Below, piece by piece: positions 1-7,270 of a DNA stretch of 13,339 nt. The DNA comes from Altererythrobacter sp. (lineage in GTDB: Bacteria; Pseudomonadota; Alphaproteobacteria; Sphingomonadales; Sphingomonadaceae), in NCBI GenBank assembly GCA_011524425.1, contig WTKI01000382.1, forward strand, positions 1 to 13,339, in the 5' to 3' direction. How positions within the stretch are numbered: the stretch's first letter is position 1; every line of letters begins with the position of its first letter. A model generated the notes under the pieces. That model searched no databases. It was not told the origin of the DNA and saw nothing but the letters and a program-made list of their open reading frames with translations. A program made the translations under genes and the position numbers.

Positions 1-378
1 ATTGATACCAACCCGATCTATATCGACTATTTGCGCAAGACCATTCGCGATCCGCGCTTTCATGCGGTGCTGGGCTCGGCTGCGGATGTTGAACAGATTG
101 TCACCGACCTTGGCTTTGAGAAGGCCGACTATGTGCTGTCTGGCCTACCATTCTCGACCTTGCCGTCGGGCGTTGCACCGGCAATCGCAGCCGCGACCCA
201 CCGGGTGCTGCGGCCAGGTGGCGGGTTCCTTGTCTATCAGTTTACGGCTGCTTGCCGCGACTTTATGGCACCCCATTTTGCGCGGATTGACCAAGGGTTT
301 GAATGGCTCAATATCCTGCCTTGCAAGCTTTTCTGGGGCTGGAAAAGCCAAGCCAATGATGAAAACGCGCAAGGCTAG
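1..378 (+). CDS. PmtA-like class I SAM-dependent methyltransferase, 3' part
   Basis: The 5' end lies outside the window; 125 C-terminal residues are visible, reading in frame from base 1 to a TAG at 376-378. The visible part holds the second half of a Rossmann methyltransferase fold. It begins with an acidic-loop segment (D-T-N-P-I-Y), then an AdoMet-proximal stretch ADYVLSGLPFSTLP, then the strand VLRPGGGFLVYQF. The SGLPF motif followed by LRPGG is typical of the bacterial phosphatidylethanolamine N-methyltransferase PmtA, which methylates PE towards phosphatidylcholine at the inner membrane, and of relatives often labelled rRNA adenine dimethylase-like. The end reads WLNILPCKLFWGWKS, which also fits PmtA-type proteins. 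The N-terminal AdoMet-binding motif I cannot be seen, so the substrate is inferred. It converges on the next gene with 15 bp between stops. Confidence 0.7.
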   Translation: MDTNPIYIDYLRKTIRDPRFHAVLGSAADVEQIVTDLGFEKADYVLSGLPFSTLPSGVAPAIAAATHRVLRPGGGFLVYQFTAACRDFMAPHFARIDQGFEWLNILPCKLFWGWKSQANDENAQG

Positions 379-393
379 ATAAGCAAATCCGGT

Positions 394-1185
394 TTAGTCG
401 AAAGTCTTGCTCAATGCGTCCGCATCTGGTCCGGCTAGAAACCGGTGAATGCTAGCAAGCACCGCTGCATAGATCGCTGTCATTGCCGCGCCAAGCAAAC
501 TGCTCACTAGACCATTTCCAATTAATTCAATTTGTCCGCCGACCGCTGCCAAAATTACGCCGGCGATCAAAGTGATCAGCAGTAAAATGACAATCGCGAT
601 GACAAACAGAAGCACGAAGAATGCAAAAATCCGCAGGCTGTTGCCTTTAGTCAGAACCCATGAGCGGACCAGCGCTGTGAATGGATTGAGCGTTTGCTCG
701 ACTGCAATAACCGGACCGACAAGGCTGAGCTTGATCATCACATAAATAACAACCGGAAACGCGAGGAAAACCAAAAACGGTGAAATGACAGCCAGAATTC
801 CAGCGATGGCGCCAAGCGCAATGACGGTAATGATTTGTGCAACGATATAAGATGGCAAGCCGGTTGCACCGCGTTTGAGTGCCTCTGATACAGTCGGTCG
901 AGCGCTGTCCTTCAGCAAGGCGAACAGGGAAAGTAGGCCAATCATTTGCAAAACCGATATAAGGACGAAGATCCACCAATTGTCTGCGTAAATCGCTAGC
1001 ATCGCTTCCATTACAGCATCTGAATTTGCCGGATCGATTTGCGGCTGGGCTGCGTCAGGCAGCAAAAGTGCAAATGCCAAAGACGGCAAGAAAAAGAACA
1101 CGCCAGCAACAATACCAATGACGTCCTTGTTCGCTGAAAGCAGTGCTGTCGCATCGCTCCACGCTTGGCCTAAGTCCAACTTCAT
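394..1185 (-). CDS. Multi-pass inner-membrane protein, function unknown
   Basis: A 263-residue protein that is hydrophobic over most of its length. I see about five or six membrane stretches, roughly at residues 22-43, 71-92, 113-150 (long, possibly two), 185-215 and 225-245. The N-terminus MKLDLGQAWSDATALLSANKD is a short amphipathic lead. This architecture recalls the 'glycerophosphoryl diester phosphodiesterase membrane domain' or YciC-like group, but I see no catalytic residues and assign no reaction. The frame is open upstream to 1260, but the ATG at 1183-1185 is preferred because it has GGGGAG seven bases upstream; a second ATG at 1198-1200 lacks this. It is divergent from lipB and ends with TAA at 394-396. 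Confidence 0.7.
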   Translation of the reverse strand: MKLDLGQAWSDATALLSANKDVIGIVAGVFFFLPSLAFALLLPDAAQPQIDPANSDAVMEAMLAIYADNWWIFVLISVLQMIGLLSLFALLKDSARPTVSEALKRGATGLPSYIVAQIITVIALGAIAGILAVISPFLVFLAFPVVIYVMIKLSLVGPVIAVEQTLNPFTALVRSWVLTKGNSLRIFAFFVLLFVIAIVILLLITLIAGVILAAVGGQIELIGNGLVSSLLGAAMTAIYAAVLASIHRFLAGPDADALSKTFD

Positions 1186-1260
1186 CTTTAAGCTCCCCAT
1201 ATCCGCGCGGGCTCCATCGCGCGTTTCCTCTTGATAAGCGCGAAGTTTATCCCCACGCAA
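1183..1260 (-). promoter_or_regulatory. Candidate promoter and ribosome-binding site for the membrane protein
   Basis: On the minus strand, TTGCGT (1255-1260) is followed after exactly 17 bases by TTATCA (1232-1237), a loose sigma-70-type -35/-10 pair. Further down, GGGGAG sits seven bases before the ATG at 1183-1185. The ribosome-binding site is convincing; the promoter call is a weak match only. This divergent region is also the only upstream space for lipB. Confidence 0.3.
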
Positions 1261-1266
1261 TGCTTG

Positions 1267-1962
1267 ATGCAGACTGCGATGGAAAATTCAAGCGCGCCCG
1301 GGGTGCCTTTGGGCCTAGAAATCCAGCAGGATTTTGCCAGCGTGGACTATCGCGAGGCGCTGGCTGTGATGGAAGCGCGCAATTCCGCGATTTCAGCGGG
1401 CCAAGCGGACGAGCTTTTATGGCTGCTCGAGCACCCTCCGGTTTACACAGGTGGTACCAGTGCAGATGTCACAGAACTGCGCGACCCACGCTTTGATGTC
1501 GTCGAGACAGGCAGGGGAGGGCGCTATACCTATCATGGCCCAGGACAACGCATTGGCTATGTACTGCTGAATTTGAATGAGCGCGGTAAAGATGTGCGCT
1601 GCTTTGTACACGGGCTTGAGCAATGGGTCATCGATACGCTGACGGATTTTGGCGTCGAAAGCTGGGCTGTTGAAGGTCGGGTCGGCATTTGGACGCGCGA
1701 CATTGACGGCGAGGAAGCGAAGATCGGAGCCATAGGTGTGCGTGTTCGGCGTTGGGTGACCATGCATGGTTTCTCCGTCAATATCGCACCGGACCTGTCG
1801 CATTTTTCAGGGATAGTTCCATGCGGCATCGAGGAATTCGGTGTCACCAGTTTGGCTAAACTGGGTTTGGAGATCACACCGGAACAATGGGACAAAGCTC
1901 TTCTCGCGCGGGGACAAGACTTCCTCGATCGGCTGTCATGTTCTAAAGACTCATCGGCATGA
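1267..1962 (+). CDS. lipB: Octanoyltransferase LipB
   Basis: LipB (lipoyl(octanoyl) transferase, EC 2.3.1.181) moves octanoate from acyl carrier protein to lipoyl-domain lysines of the 2-oxoacid dehydrogenases and the glycine cleavage H protein; LipA then inserts sulphur. The signature [13 protein letters not shown] is present, with the conserved His about residue 90. The catalytic Lys is in [10 protein letters not shown] (about K152), followed by MHGFSVN. The catalytic Cys is in [14 protein letters not shown] (about C186). A 231-residue product is normal for the family. The start is uncertain: ATG at 1267 and 1279 and TTG at 1231 are all in frame and none has a good ribosome-binding site. 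The family usually begins about 20 residues before the EALAVMEAR helix, which allows 1267 or 1279. The stop overlaps the following lipoprotein start (ATGA). Confidence 0.95.
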   Translation: MQTAMENSSAPGVPLGLEIQQDFASVDYREALAVMEARNSAISAGQADELLWLLEHPPVYTGGTSADVTELRDPRFDVVETGRGGRYTYHGPGQRIGYVLLNLNERGKDVRCFVHGLEQWVIDTLTDFGVESWAVEGRVGIWTRDIDGEEAKIGAIGVRVRRWVTMHGFSVNIAPDLSHFSGIVPCGIEEFGVTSLAKLGLEITPEQWDKALLARGQDFLDRLSCSKDSSA

Positions 1963-2294
1963 AGCAGATCATCCTAACTGTATTGGCGCTAGGCGTGGTT
2001 TCCTGTTCGAACGAGCCGGTTGAACAATCAGGCGATGGCGACCTGGAAGCAAAAGGCGAGATCTTAGGCGGTACTATCCGCGATGATATGCTGCCGCTTG
2101 AATCAGTGTCTTCTCAGTCGCCCCCACTTGCTGGCGAAGCAGAAAGGTTGGAGCGGCTCACGCAAGAGCGTGAGGAACAAGCAAGAGAAACAGATCTTGC
2201 GACAGAACCCGCGACAGAACCAGCGGATGGTCCGGTTTTAGAGACCGGCACAGCTGAAACGCCGCCTGCGGCAACATTCCCAGAAGAAGGCTAA
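1959..2294 (+). CDS. Small putative lipoprotein, unknown function
   Basis: A 111-residue protein starting with a short lipoprotein signal peptide: MK, a hydrophobic core IILTVLALG, then VVSC, which fits a lipobox with the modified cysteine at residue 16. The mature part is polar and acidic, rich in Glu, Pro, Thr and Ala, with a charged helical stretch ([15 protein letters not shown], around residues 60-75) and a low-complexity tail. It looks largely disordered, as in periplasmic tethers. Its ATG overlaps the lipB stop in an ATGA junction, which implies translational coupling and one transcript with lipB. It ends 4 bp before the stop of the converging gene. I recognise no family; the lipoprotein call rests only on the signal sequence. 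Confidence 0.7.
   Translation: MKQIILTVLALGVVSCSNEPVEQSGDGDLEAKGEILGGTIRDDMLPLESVSSQSPPLAGEAERLERLTQEREEQARETDLATEPATEPADGPVLETGTAETPPAATFPEEG
2199..2222 (+). repeat. 12-bp tandem duplication inside the lipoprotein gene
   Basis: Two adjacent copies of GCGACAGAACC followed by C or A encode the peptide ATEPATEP in the proline/glutamate-rich tail. It is in frame and probably arose by slippage; it could vary in copy number between strains. Confidence 0.6.
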
Positions 2295-2298
2295 AGTC

Positions 2299-3189
2299 TT
2301 AGCCCACCCCCATATTCATGCTTTCGAGCACCTGTCTGGCGCGATGCAAATCCGAGCGGTTGAGGACACGGTTGCCTAAGCGCACATGGTCTGAATTAGG
2401 GCTGCTAGTGAACTGCGCGACAACGCTTTGAGCGCGTGTCAATTCGCTTTCTGTAGGTGTGAAAGCCGCGTTGATTGCTTTAACCTGAGCTGCGTTTCTC
2501 GCGAACATCCCGTTAAAACCATCGGCACGTGCGGACATCGCCAGATTGGTGAATGTGTCTGCAGACGTCTCAGTGGGTTGAGCACTTTCCAGGGCTAGCA
2601 ATCCGCATGCCTTGGCGAGCAAAACGATCTGTGCACGCGCGTGTGCTAATGCTCCAAACCATTCACCTGACCCGCTATATTCTCTGCGTGCGCTAATAGC
2701 CTCGGCAAGCACTGCGCTTTCCCAACTGAATCCGCCCAAGCGTGGTTGGATGTTTTCTGCAAACTGCCCTAATGATAACACCCCTTGCGGACGCGCTGCC
2801 ACCAGAGGAATGATCTGCGTTGCCCCATGAGCAATACCGCTGCGTTGCTCTACCTCATAGACTTCAGAGGCAAGTTGTTGAACGTATGCGGGGCCCGGGA
2901 CAGCCGGAAGAAAAACCCCTTCAGCGGCGCCGGCTAGCGCAGCGCGTAAATCTTCGCGCCAATGTTCTGATTCAATCGGAGATATTCGTACCCACCGTGC
3001 AAAATTCTGACCGTGGAGCACTTGCTCGCGATGGTTGCGCATCCAGTCCGCCGCGCGTTCACGGCCTTCAATGCGGGCGCTTTCAGAGCGAGCATGATCC
3101 AAGTCCAGCACGACTACGTCTGCGCCTGAACTAGCCGCATCCTCAAGCTGTTCTTCGTCCTCAGCCGGAACCAGCAACCATGACCGCAT
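2299..3189 (-). CDS. HpcH/HpaI aldolase / CitE-like protein with altered active site
   Basis: A 296-residue protein of the CitE/HpcH TIM-barrel family (CoA-ester lyases and aldolases). The start MRSWLLVPAEDEEQLEDAASSG followed by VVVLDLDHAR matches the family opening RS-LFVPG...LDLEDAV. Later parts also align: VRIS (residues 68-71), GVFLPAV (91-97), IIPL...GVL (126-138), DGFNGMFARNAAQV and the late segment INAAFTPTESE (239-249). Several expected functional residues differ. The usual LPK lysine is Ala96. The IETA-RG metal-ligand Glu is replaced in PLVAARPQG. The G-E-D-L acidic motif is GGFSWES. The K-IHP-Q motif is MFARNAAQ. It is therefore probably a divergent or catalytically changed member. 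The ATG has GGAGG seven bases upstream. It starts 36 bp after the alkene reductase stop, so the two are likely co-transcribed. Confidence 0.8.
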   Translation of the reverse strand: MRSWLLVPAEDEEQLEDAASSGADVVVLDLDHARSESARIEGRERAADWMRNHREQVLHGQNFARWVRISPIESEHWREDLRAALAGAAEGVFLPAVPGPAYVQQLASEVYEVEQRSGIAHGATQIIPLVAARPQGVLSLGQFAENIQPRLGGFSWESAVLAEAISARREYSGSGEWFGALAHARAQIVLLAKACGLLALESAQPTETSADTFTNLAMSARADGFNGMFARNAAQVKAINAAFTPTESELTRAQSVVAQFTSSPNSDHVRLGNRVLNRSDLHRARQVLESMNMGVG

Positions 3190-3225
3190 CGTCTCGCCTC
3201 CACTTAGCGGGACGGTTTGGTCTAC

Positions 3226-4329
3226 TCAGCTGGCTGCAGCTTCCTCCAGCGTAGGGTAATCAGTGTACCCCGCTTCGCCGGGGAAGTACCAGCTTTTCGG
3301 CACGTCCCTGTTTGGCGCCCATTCTGCCCCTTTGCTGATCCGTGCAGGCAGATCAGGGTTGGAAATGAACGGACGCCCGAATGTAACAGCATCGCAAAGT
3401 CCGGCTTCAATATCGTTAACAGCAGCTTGCGCGTCATAATCGGAGTTAAGGATCAACGGGCCAGAATAGATATCTCGAATCATCGGGCTTTGTTTAGGCA
3501 CATCGGTTTGCCCGAATGTACCATCCGGGCCGGGTTCGCGCAGTTCGAGAAAGGCAAGGCCTAGTTCTTCGATAACTTTTGCTGCGGCACTGAAGGTCGT
3601 TGCTGGATCGCTATCATCGCATCCTTGCGAATCCCCATTGGGTGACAAACGGATGCCCACACGATCTGTACCCCAGACATCAATGATCGCTTCGAGCACT
3701 TCGCGCATGAAACGTGTTCGGTTTTCTGCGCTGCCGCCATATTCATCGGTCCGGAAGTTTGAATTGTCGCGCAGGAACTGGTCGACCAGATAACCATTGG
3801 CGCCATGCAGTTGCACGCCATCAAAACCGGCAGCTTTCGCGTTCTGTGCTGCGCGTTTGTAATCGCCGATAGTGCGCGCGATGTCTTCTTTCGTCATTTC
3901 ACGCGCAGGCTCGTAATCTTTGCGGCCTTCAGGGGTGTGCGTATGCCCGGGTGCTTTGGTTGCACTGGCTGAAACCGGAAATTCTCCGTTCAGAAAATAG
4001 GGATGAACCAAACGGCCCATATGCCAAAGTTGAAGAATGATAGTACCGCCCTCAGCGTGCACAGCTTGGGTGGTGGCTTTCCATGCCTCGGTTTGCTCGT
4101 CGCTCCAGATGCCGGGGGCTGACGGCCAGCCTAGACCTTCCACGCTGATCCCGGTTGCCTCTGTCAGAATAAGGCCTGCGCTGGCGCGCTGGCGGTAATA
4201 AGTTGCCATCAGGTCATTGGGAACAAACACCGGATCTGCCGCCCGTCCACGGGTCAGCGGAGCCATGAATATGCGGTTTTTCGCTTCGATTGCTCCCAGC
4301 TTAAGCGGCTGAAACAGGACATCGTGCAC
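3226..4329 (-). CDS. Alkene reductase, old yellow enzyme family (NemA-like)
   Basis: A 367-residue FMN-dependent ene reductase, a normal length for the NemA/OYE class, using NAD(P)H to reduce activated C=C bonds such as N-ethylmaleimide, enones and some nitro compounds in the cytoplasm. Visible features: FMAPLTRGRA near the N-terminus with the OYE threonine at about 26; ILQLWHMGR (FMN-contacting Gln100); LHGANGYLVDQFLRD, with substrate-anchoring His175 and Asn178; the family block TDEYGGSAENRTRF; GIRLSPNGD; and the FMN-phosphate site VTFGRPFISNPDLP. Translation starts at GTG (4327-4329), supported by GAGAGGA ending eight bases upstream. The natural substrate cannot be told from sequence. It leads a short minus-strand unit with the CitE-like gene and is divergent from the EamA transporter. 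Confidence 0.92.
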   Translation of the reverse strand: MHDVLFQPLKLGAIEAKNRIFMAPLTRGRAADPVFVPNDLMATYYRQRASAGLILTEATGISVEGLGWPSAPGIWSDEQTEAWKATTQAVHAEGGTIILQLWHMGRLVHPYFLNGEFPVSASATKAPGHTHTPEGRKDYEPAREMTKEDIARTIGDYKRAAQNAKAAGFDGVQLHGANGYLVDQFLRDNSNFRTDEYGGSAENRTRFMREVLEAIIDVWGTDRVGIRLSPNGDSQGCDDSDPATTFSAAAKVIEELGLAFLELREPGPDGTFGQTDVPKQSPMIRDIYSGPLILNSDYDAQAAVNDIEAGLCDAVTFGRPFISNPDLPARISKGAEWAPNRDVPKSWYFPGEAGYTDYPTLEEAAAS

Positions 4330-4361
4330 TTGGGCATTCCTCTCAAAAATTTAGATTGTGT

Positions 4362-4394
4362 TTCGCAACTGGCCATTTCAGCGCTAATTCGCAA
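4362..4394. promoter_or_regulatory. Direct repeat TTCGCAA in a divergent promoter region
   Basis: The heptamer TTCGCAA occurs at 4362-4368 and again at 4388-4394, 26 bp apart start to start, in the 67 bp between the alkene reductase and the EamA transporter. The spacing is near two and a half helical turns. It might be an operator, but two 7-mers are weak evidence. Confidence 0.2.
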
Positions 4395-4396
4395 GC

Positions 4397-5305
4397 ATGC
4401 AAAATCAACAAGGCTCGAATTCGGCTTTGATTAGCCTAGGGCTTATCGCAGCATTGCTGATTGGAAACTGTGCATTGGCGCTAGGGCCCTGGCTCGTTCG
4501 CCTAGCCGATACTGGACCCGTTTCAGCTGGCTTTTGGCGGCTGTTTCTAGCGATTCCGTTTCTATTGATATTCGCGCAAGTGAGTAATCAGCGTCTTAGC
4601 GCAATTCCACCCAAGACCATGGCTATCGTCGCTTTGGGATCGGTTGCATTCGCGCTTGACCTTGCAAGCTGGCACATCGGGATCGGCCTTACACGGCTGG
4701 GTAATGCGACGTTGTTCGGCAATGGAGGCTCGATAATTCTTCTTTTCTGGGGTTTTATTGCTGCGCGCGTGGCGCCTCGAGGGTCTGAATGGCTGGCAAT
4801 CATCAGCGCATTGCTAGGCGCAGCGATACTCATGGGACGCAGTCTTGATATCTCAACCCAGACCTTCATCGGCGATCTGTTTTGTCTGACCGCGGGGCTG
4901 CTTTATGCAGTTTACCTGTTGACGCTGAAAGGCGCGCGCGCGCATTTCGGAGGCTGGAGCCTGCTGGTCTGGGTCAGTCTGTTCGGTAGTCCCGTGTTGC
5001 TCGGCGTTGCGCTGCTACGGGGCGAGCCGGTCTGGCCTACTGACTGGACACCGATTCTGATCCTGTTCGTTTCTAGCCAGCTGATCGGTCAGGGACTTCT
5101 CATTTTTGCGATACGGCATTTTCCGCCTCTCGTCATCGGGCTGGCTTTGCTCACACAACCTGCAATTGCAGCGCTTTATGGCTGGCTCGCATTTGGAGAG
5201 GTCCTCGTTCCGCTGGACATTTTGGGCATGATACTTTTGGGCAGCGCATTGGTGCTATCGCGCGTTCACAGGCCGCAAGAATCACGAGGGACAGGCCACG
5301 ATTAG
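4397..5305 (+). CDS. DMT/EamA family transporter
   Basis: A 302-residue, very hydrophobic protein with about ten membrane helices in two repeated EamA halves, as in the drug/metabolite transporter superfamily. The first half begins LISLGLIAALLIGNCALALGP. Family-typical features include SAGFWRLFLAIPFLL (helix 2 with the conserved Trp-Arg), the helix pair ending G-NATLFGNGGSIIL, and in the second half GLLYAVYLLTLKGAR and LLTQPAIAALYGWLAFGE, where the P-A-Y-G-W-L-GE pattern is the usual end of EamA domains. It probably exports or imports a small metabolite; the substrate is unknown. The ATG at 4397 has no clear Shine-Dalgarno. It is divergent from the alkene reductase with 67 bp between starts, so shared regulation is possible but not shown. 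Confidence 0.92.
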   Translation: MQNQQGSNSALISLGLIAALLIGNCALALGPWLVRLADTGPVSAGFWRLFLAIPFLLIFAQVSNQRLSAIPPKTMAIVALGSVAFALDLASWHIGIGLTRLGNATLFGNGGSIILLFWGFIAARVAPRGSEWLAIISALLGAAILMGRSLDISTQTFIGDLFCLTAGLLYAVYLLTLKGARAHFGGWSLLVWVSLFGSPVLLGVALLRGEPVWPTDWTPILILFVSSQLIGQGLLIFAIRHFPPLVIGLALLTQPAIAALYGWLAFGEVLVPLDILGMILLGSALVLSRVHRPQESRGTGHD

Positions 5306-5307
5306 AC

Positions 5308-5325
5308 ACGGTCCTGAAGGACCGT
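5308..5325. terminator. Perfect inverted repeat between converging genes
   Basis: ACGGTCC-TGAA-GGACCGT is a perfect 7-bp stem with a four-base loop (8 bp if the loop closes to GA), starting 2 bp after the EamA transporter stop. It lies between the converging transporter and nadA. No T-run follows on either strand, so it is not a classical intrinsic terminator. It could still work as a transcript 3'-end stabiliser or a bidirectional weak terminator. Confidence 0.45.
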
Positions 5326-5380
5326 TCGATGAAAGCGATGAACTGGTCTCAGCGTGTTGGAAGGGTGCCTCCGGGGAGGA

Positions 5381-6367
5381 CTAAACCTTGCCTAAATCGC
5401 CTTTACCAACTGTCCCGCTCGCCATTTCAAGCATCTTGTCCAGGCTCTTCTTTGCGTCCAGCCGCAGTTGCTCATCAATCTCTATGCGCGGCTCAAGATC
5501 ACGCAGCGCGACATACAGCTTTTCCATTGTGTTGAGCGCCATGTACGGGCAGATATTGCAAGAGCAGTTTCCGTCAGCACCCGGCGCACCGATGAAATTC
5601 TTCTCCGGCAAAGCTTTTTCCATCTGGTGCATGATGTGCGGCTCTGTCGCGACAATCAGCGTATCGCCTTCAAATTCTTTGGCAAATTTGAGGATCCCGC
5701 TGGTCGAACCGATAAAGTCCGCATGATCAAGGATCGTCGGCGGGCATTCGGGGTGCGCGGCAATCGGCGCATCGGGGTGCTGCTCCTTCAACTTGAGCAG
5801 CTCTGTTTCGCTGAATGCTTCATGCACGATGCAAACGCCCGGCCACAGCAGCATTTCGCGATCAAACTTCCGGCTCAGATAGCCGCCCAGGTGACGGTCG
5901 GGGCCAAAGATGATCTTCTGATCTTCCGGGATCTGCTGCAGGATTGTCTCGGCACTGGAGCTAGTCACGATTACATCAGACAACGCTTTCACTTCGGTGG
6001 AGCAATTGATGTAGGTTAGAGCAATGTGATCGGGATGCGCTTCGCGGAAGGCTTTGAACTTTTCTGGTGGGCAGCTGTCTTCAAGGCTGCAACCAGCATC
6101 CATATCAGGCAGCACCACGATCTTCTCAGGTGAGAGAATTTTCGCAGTATCCGCCATGAACTTCACGCCGCAAAAGGCGATCACATCCGCGTCCGTGTCA
6201 GCCGCTTTGCGCGACAATTCCAGACTGTCACCTACAAAATCAGCAATGTCCTGAATATCAGGCGTCTGGTAATAATGTGCCAGGATCACTGCATTGCGCT
6301 CTTTACGCAGACGATCGATCTCAGCCAGCAAATCTTCGCCTGTTGGTACTCTGGTTTCGACGCTCAT
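5381..6367 (-). CDS. nadA: Quinolinate synthase NadA
   Basis: NadA (EC 2.5.1.72) condenses iminoaspartate with dihydroxyacetone phosphate to give quinolinate for de novo NAD synthesis, using an oxygen-sensitive [4Fe-4S] cluster. The 328-residue protein shows the family landmarks: ILAHYYQTPDIQDIADFVGDS near the N-terminus; VIAFCGVKFMADTAKILSP; DMDAGCSLEDSCP (likely cluster ligand Cys93); YINCSTEVKA; AHPECP (Cys208); EFEGDTLIVATEPHI; and CSCNICPYMALNTME (a ligand cysteine in this group, by family position Cys273). The start ATG at 6365-6367 is the natural family start, with only a weak purine stretch upstream. The nadB and nadC partners are not in this window, so the gene stands apart from the rest of its pathway here. 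Confidence 0.97.
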   Translation of the reverse strand: MSVETRVPTGEDLLAEIDRLRKERNAVILAHYYQTPDIQDIADFVGDSLELSRKAADTDADVIAFCGVKFMADTAKILSPEKIVVLPDMDAGCSLEDSCPPEKFKAFREAHPDHIALTYINCSTEVKALSDVIVTSSSAETILQQIPEDQKIIFGPDRHLGGYLSRKFDREMLLWPGVCIVHEAFSETELLKLKEQHPDAPIAAHPECPPTILDHADFIGSTSGILKFAKEFEGDTLIVATEPHIMHQMEKALPEKNFIGAPGADGNCSCNICPYMALNTMEKLYVALRDLEPRIEIDEQLRLDAKKSLDKMLEMASGTVGKGDLGKV

Positions 6368-6449
6368 TCTCTAGTCCCGAATAATCAGAAATTTCTCTCA
6401 TCATATAGGGACGATACGCCATTTTGCGAGCGATTTGAGATGTCCTGCT
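6368..6449 (-). promoter_or_regulatory. Upstream region of nadA with -10-like box and palindrome
   Basis: On the minus strand TATGAT (6400-6405) resembles a -10 element, but the -35 is poor. Just downstream, AGAAATTTCT (6387-6396) is a perfect 10-bp palindrome that would lie in the leader or at the start of transcription. It may be an operator; the regulator is unknown, and AT-rich palindromes of this size also arise by chance. Confidence 0.25.
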
Positions 6450-7217
6450 TTAAAGCGTGAAATCAGGTGGCAGAAATGCTTCCATTGGGCGTTCAGCTCC
6501 GGGTGTTCCTGCGATCAGCCATTCAGTGACCACCATGGCCGGTGCAGTGTGTGCGAATGCGGTGAAAGCGGCAAATACTCCAAGATAAAGCCCTAAGCCC
6601 CACCAATAGGCTGGGTGGACGCGGCCATCTTGGCGCCAGTCAGCGAGCATCCCGATAAACGGAAAGATCATCGTTGCAAGCGTGGTTATAGTCCAGGCGT
6701 GCGGTATCATCAGAGGCAAAGGCAGCAATCGTCCAAGGCCTGGCCCTGTCAGGATTGCCATTGCGCATAACATCAAGCGCCTATGCCATCCGGTGTAGCG
6801 GCGGCTCTTCAAAGACCACCATGCTAGCCCGCCGAAAAGCCACACTAAAGCCATGTTGCTCCAGAGAAACTCGCTCACATGAAAGAAGAACGGCCCGCCT
6901 GTGCGCTGCGCTACAACAATCATGATCATGCTGCCGGCAATCACCATGACAGGTATAAGCGCATAGGCCAGTTTCCCAAGTCTGATATGCAATTCGCGAT
7001 TGCCGGCGCTCATCGTAAGATGCTGCGCGAGGTAAAGCCCGATCCAAGCCATGAAGATCACGCCATGGACATGGTAGGGCCAAGGCGAGGCAAAGCTGGA
7101 CCTGCCCATCGCCAAATTCAGCGAAAAACCAGCGACAATCACGACAGACATGATCACCGCCATGACTGTAAAAAAGCGTGTTCCGTCAGCGCGCTGAGCG
7201 CCGGCCAGTGTTGCCAT
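6450..7217 (-). CDS. Seven-helix membrane protein with conserved-looking histidines
   Basis: A 255-residue integral membrane protein with about seven helices, near residues 15-37, 49-68, 84-104, 117-136, 148-168, 174-192 and 203-223. Nine histidines sit mostly at helix ends (49, 51, 66, 77, 113, 145, 173, 201, 223). The block YHVHGVIFMAWIGLYLAQHL followed by ELHIRLGKLAY and YTGWHRRLML resembles a widespread group of uncharacterised membrane proteins with an 'HG-F--W--L--Q ... LH--LG' pattern. Paired histidines could bind haem or metal, but no cofactor site is established. The ATG has GGGGGA six bases upstream. It starts 53 bp after the MBL hydrolase stop and ends 82 bp before nadA, so the three minus-strand genes may be partly co-transcribed. 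No function is assigned. Confidence 0.75.
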   Translation of the reverse strand: MATLAGAQRADGTRFFTVMAVIMSVVIVAGFSLNLAMGRSSFASPWPYHVHGVIFMAWIGLYLAQHLTMSAGNRELHIRLGKLAYALIPVMVIAGSMIMIVVAQRTGGPFFFHVSEFLWSNMALVWLFGGLAWWSLKSRRYTGWHRRLMLCAMAILTGPGLGRLLPLPLMIPHAWTITTLATMIFPFIGMLADWRQDGRVHPAYWWGLGLYLGVFAAFTAFAHTAPAMVVTEWLIAGTPGAERPMEAFLPPDFTL

Positions 7218-7270
7218 TGGATGTCCCCCTATATCCTGTACGCAAGGCTAACCGGACAAGCTTGTAGTCG

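Noticed and set aside
1186..1260. 25-residue N-terminal extension of the membrane protein
   Set aside because: The upstream start lacks a ribosome-binding site, whereas the ATG at 1185 has GGGGAG at good spacing; the extension is hydrophilic and would consume the divergent promoter region.
5468..6019. 183-codon open frame antisense to nadA
   Set aside because: nadA is unmistakable on the other strand; the antisense translation is Arg-rich and resembles no family.
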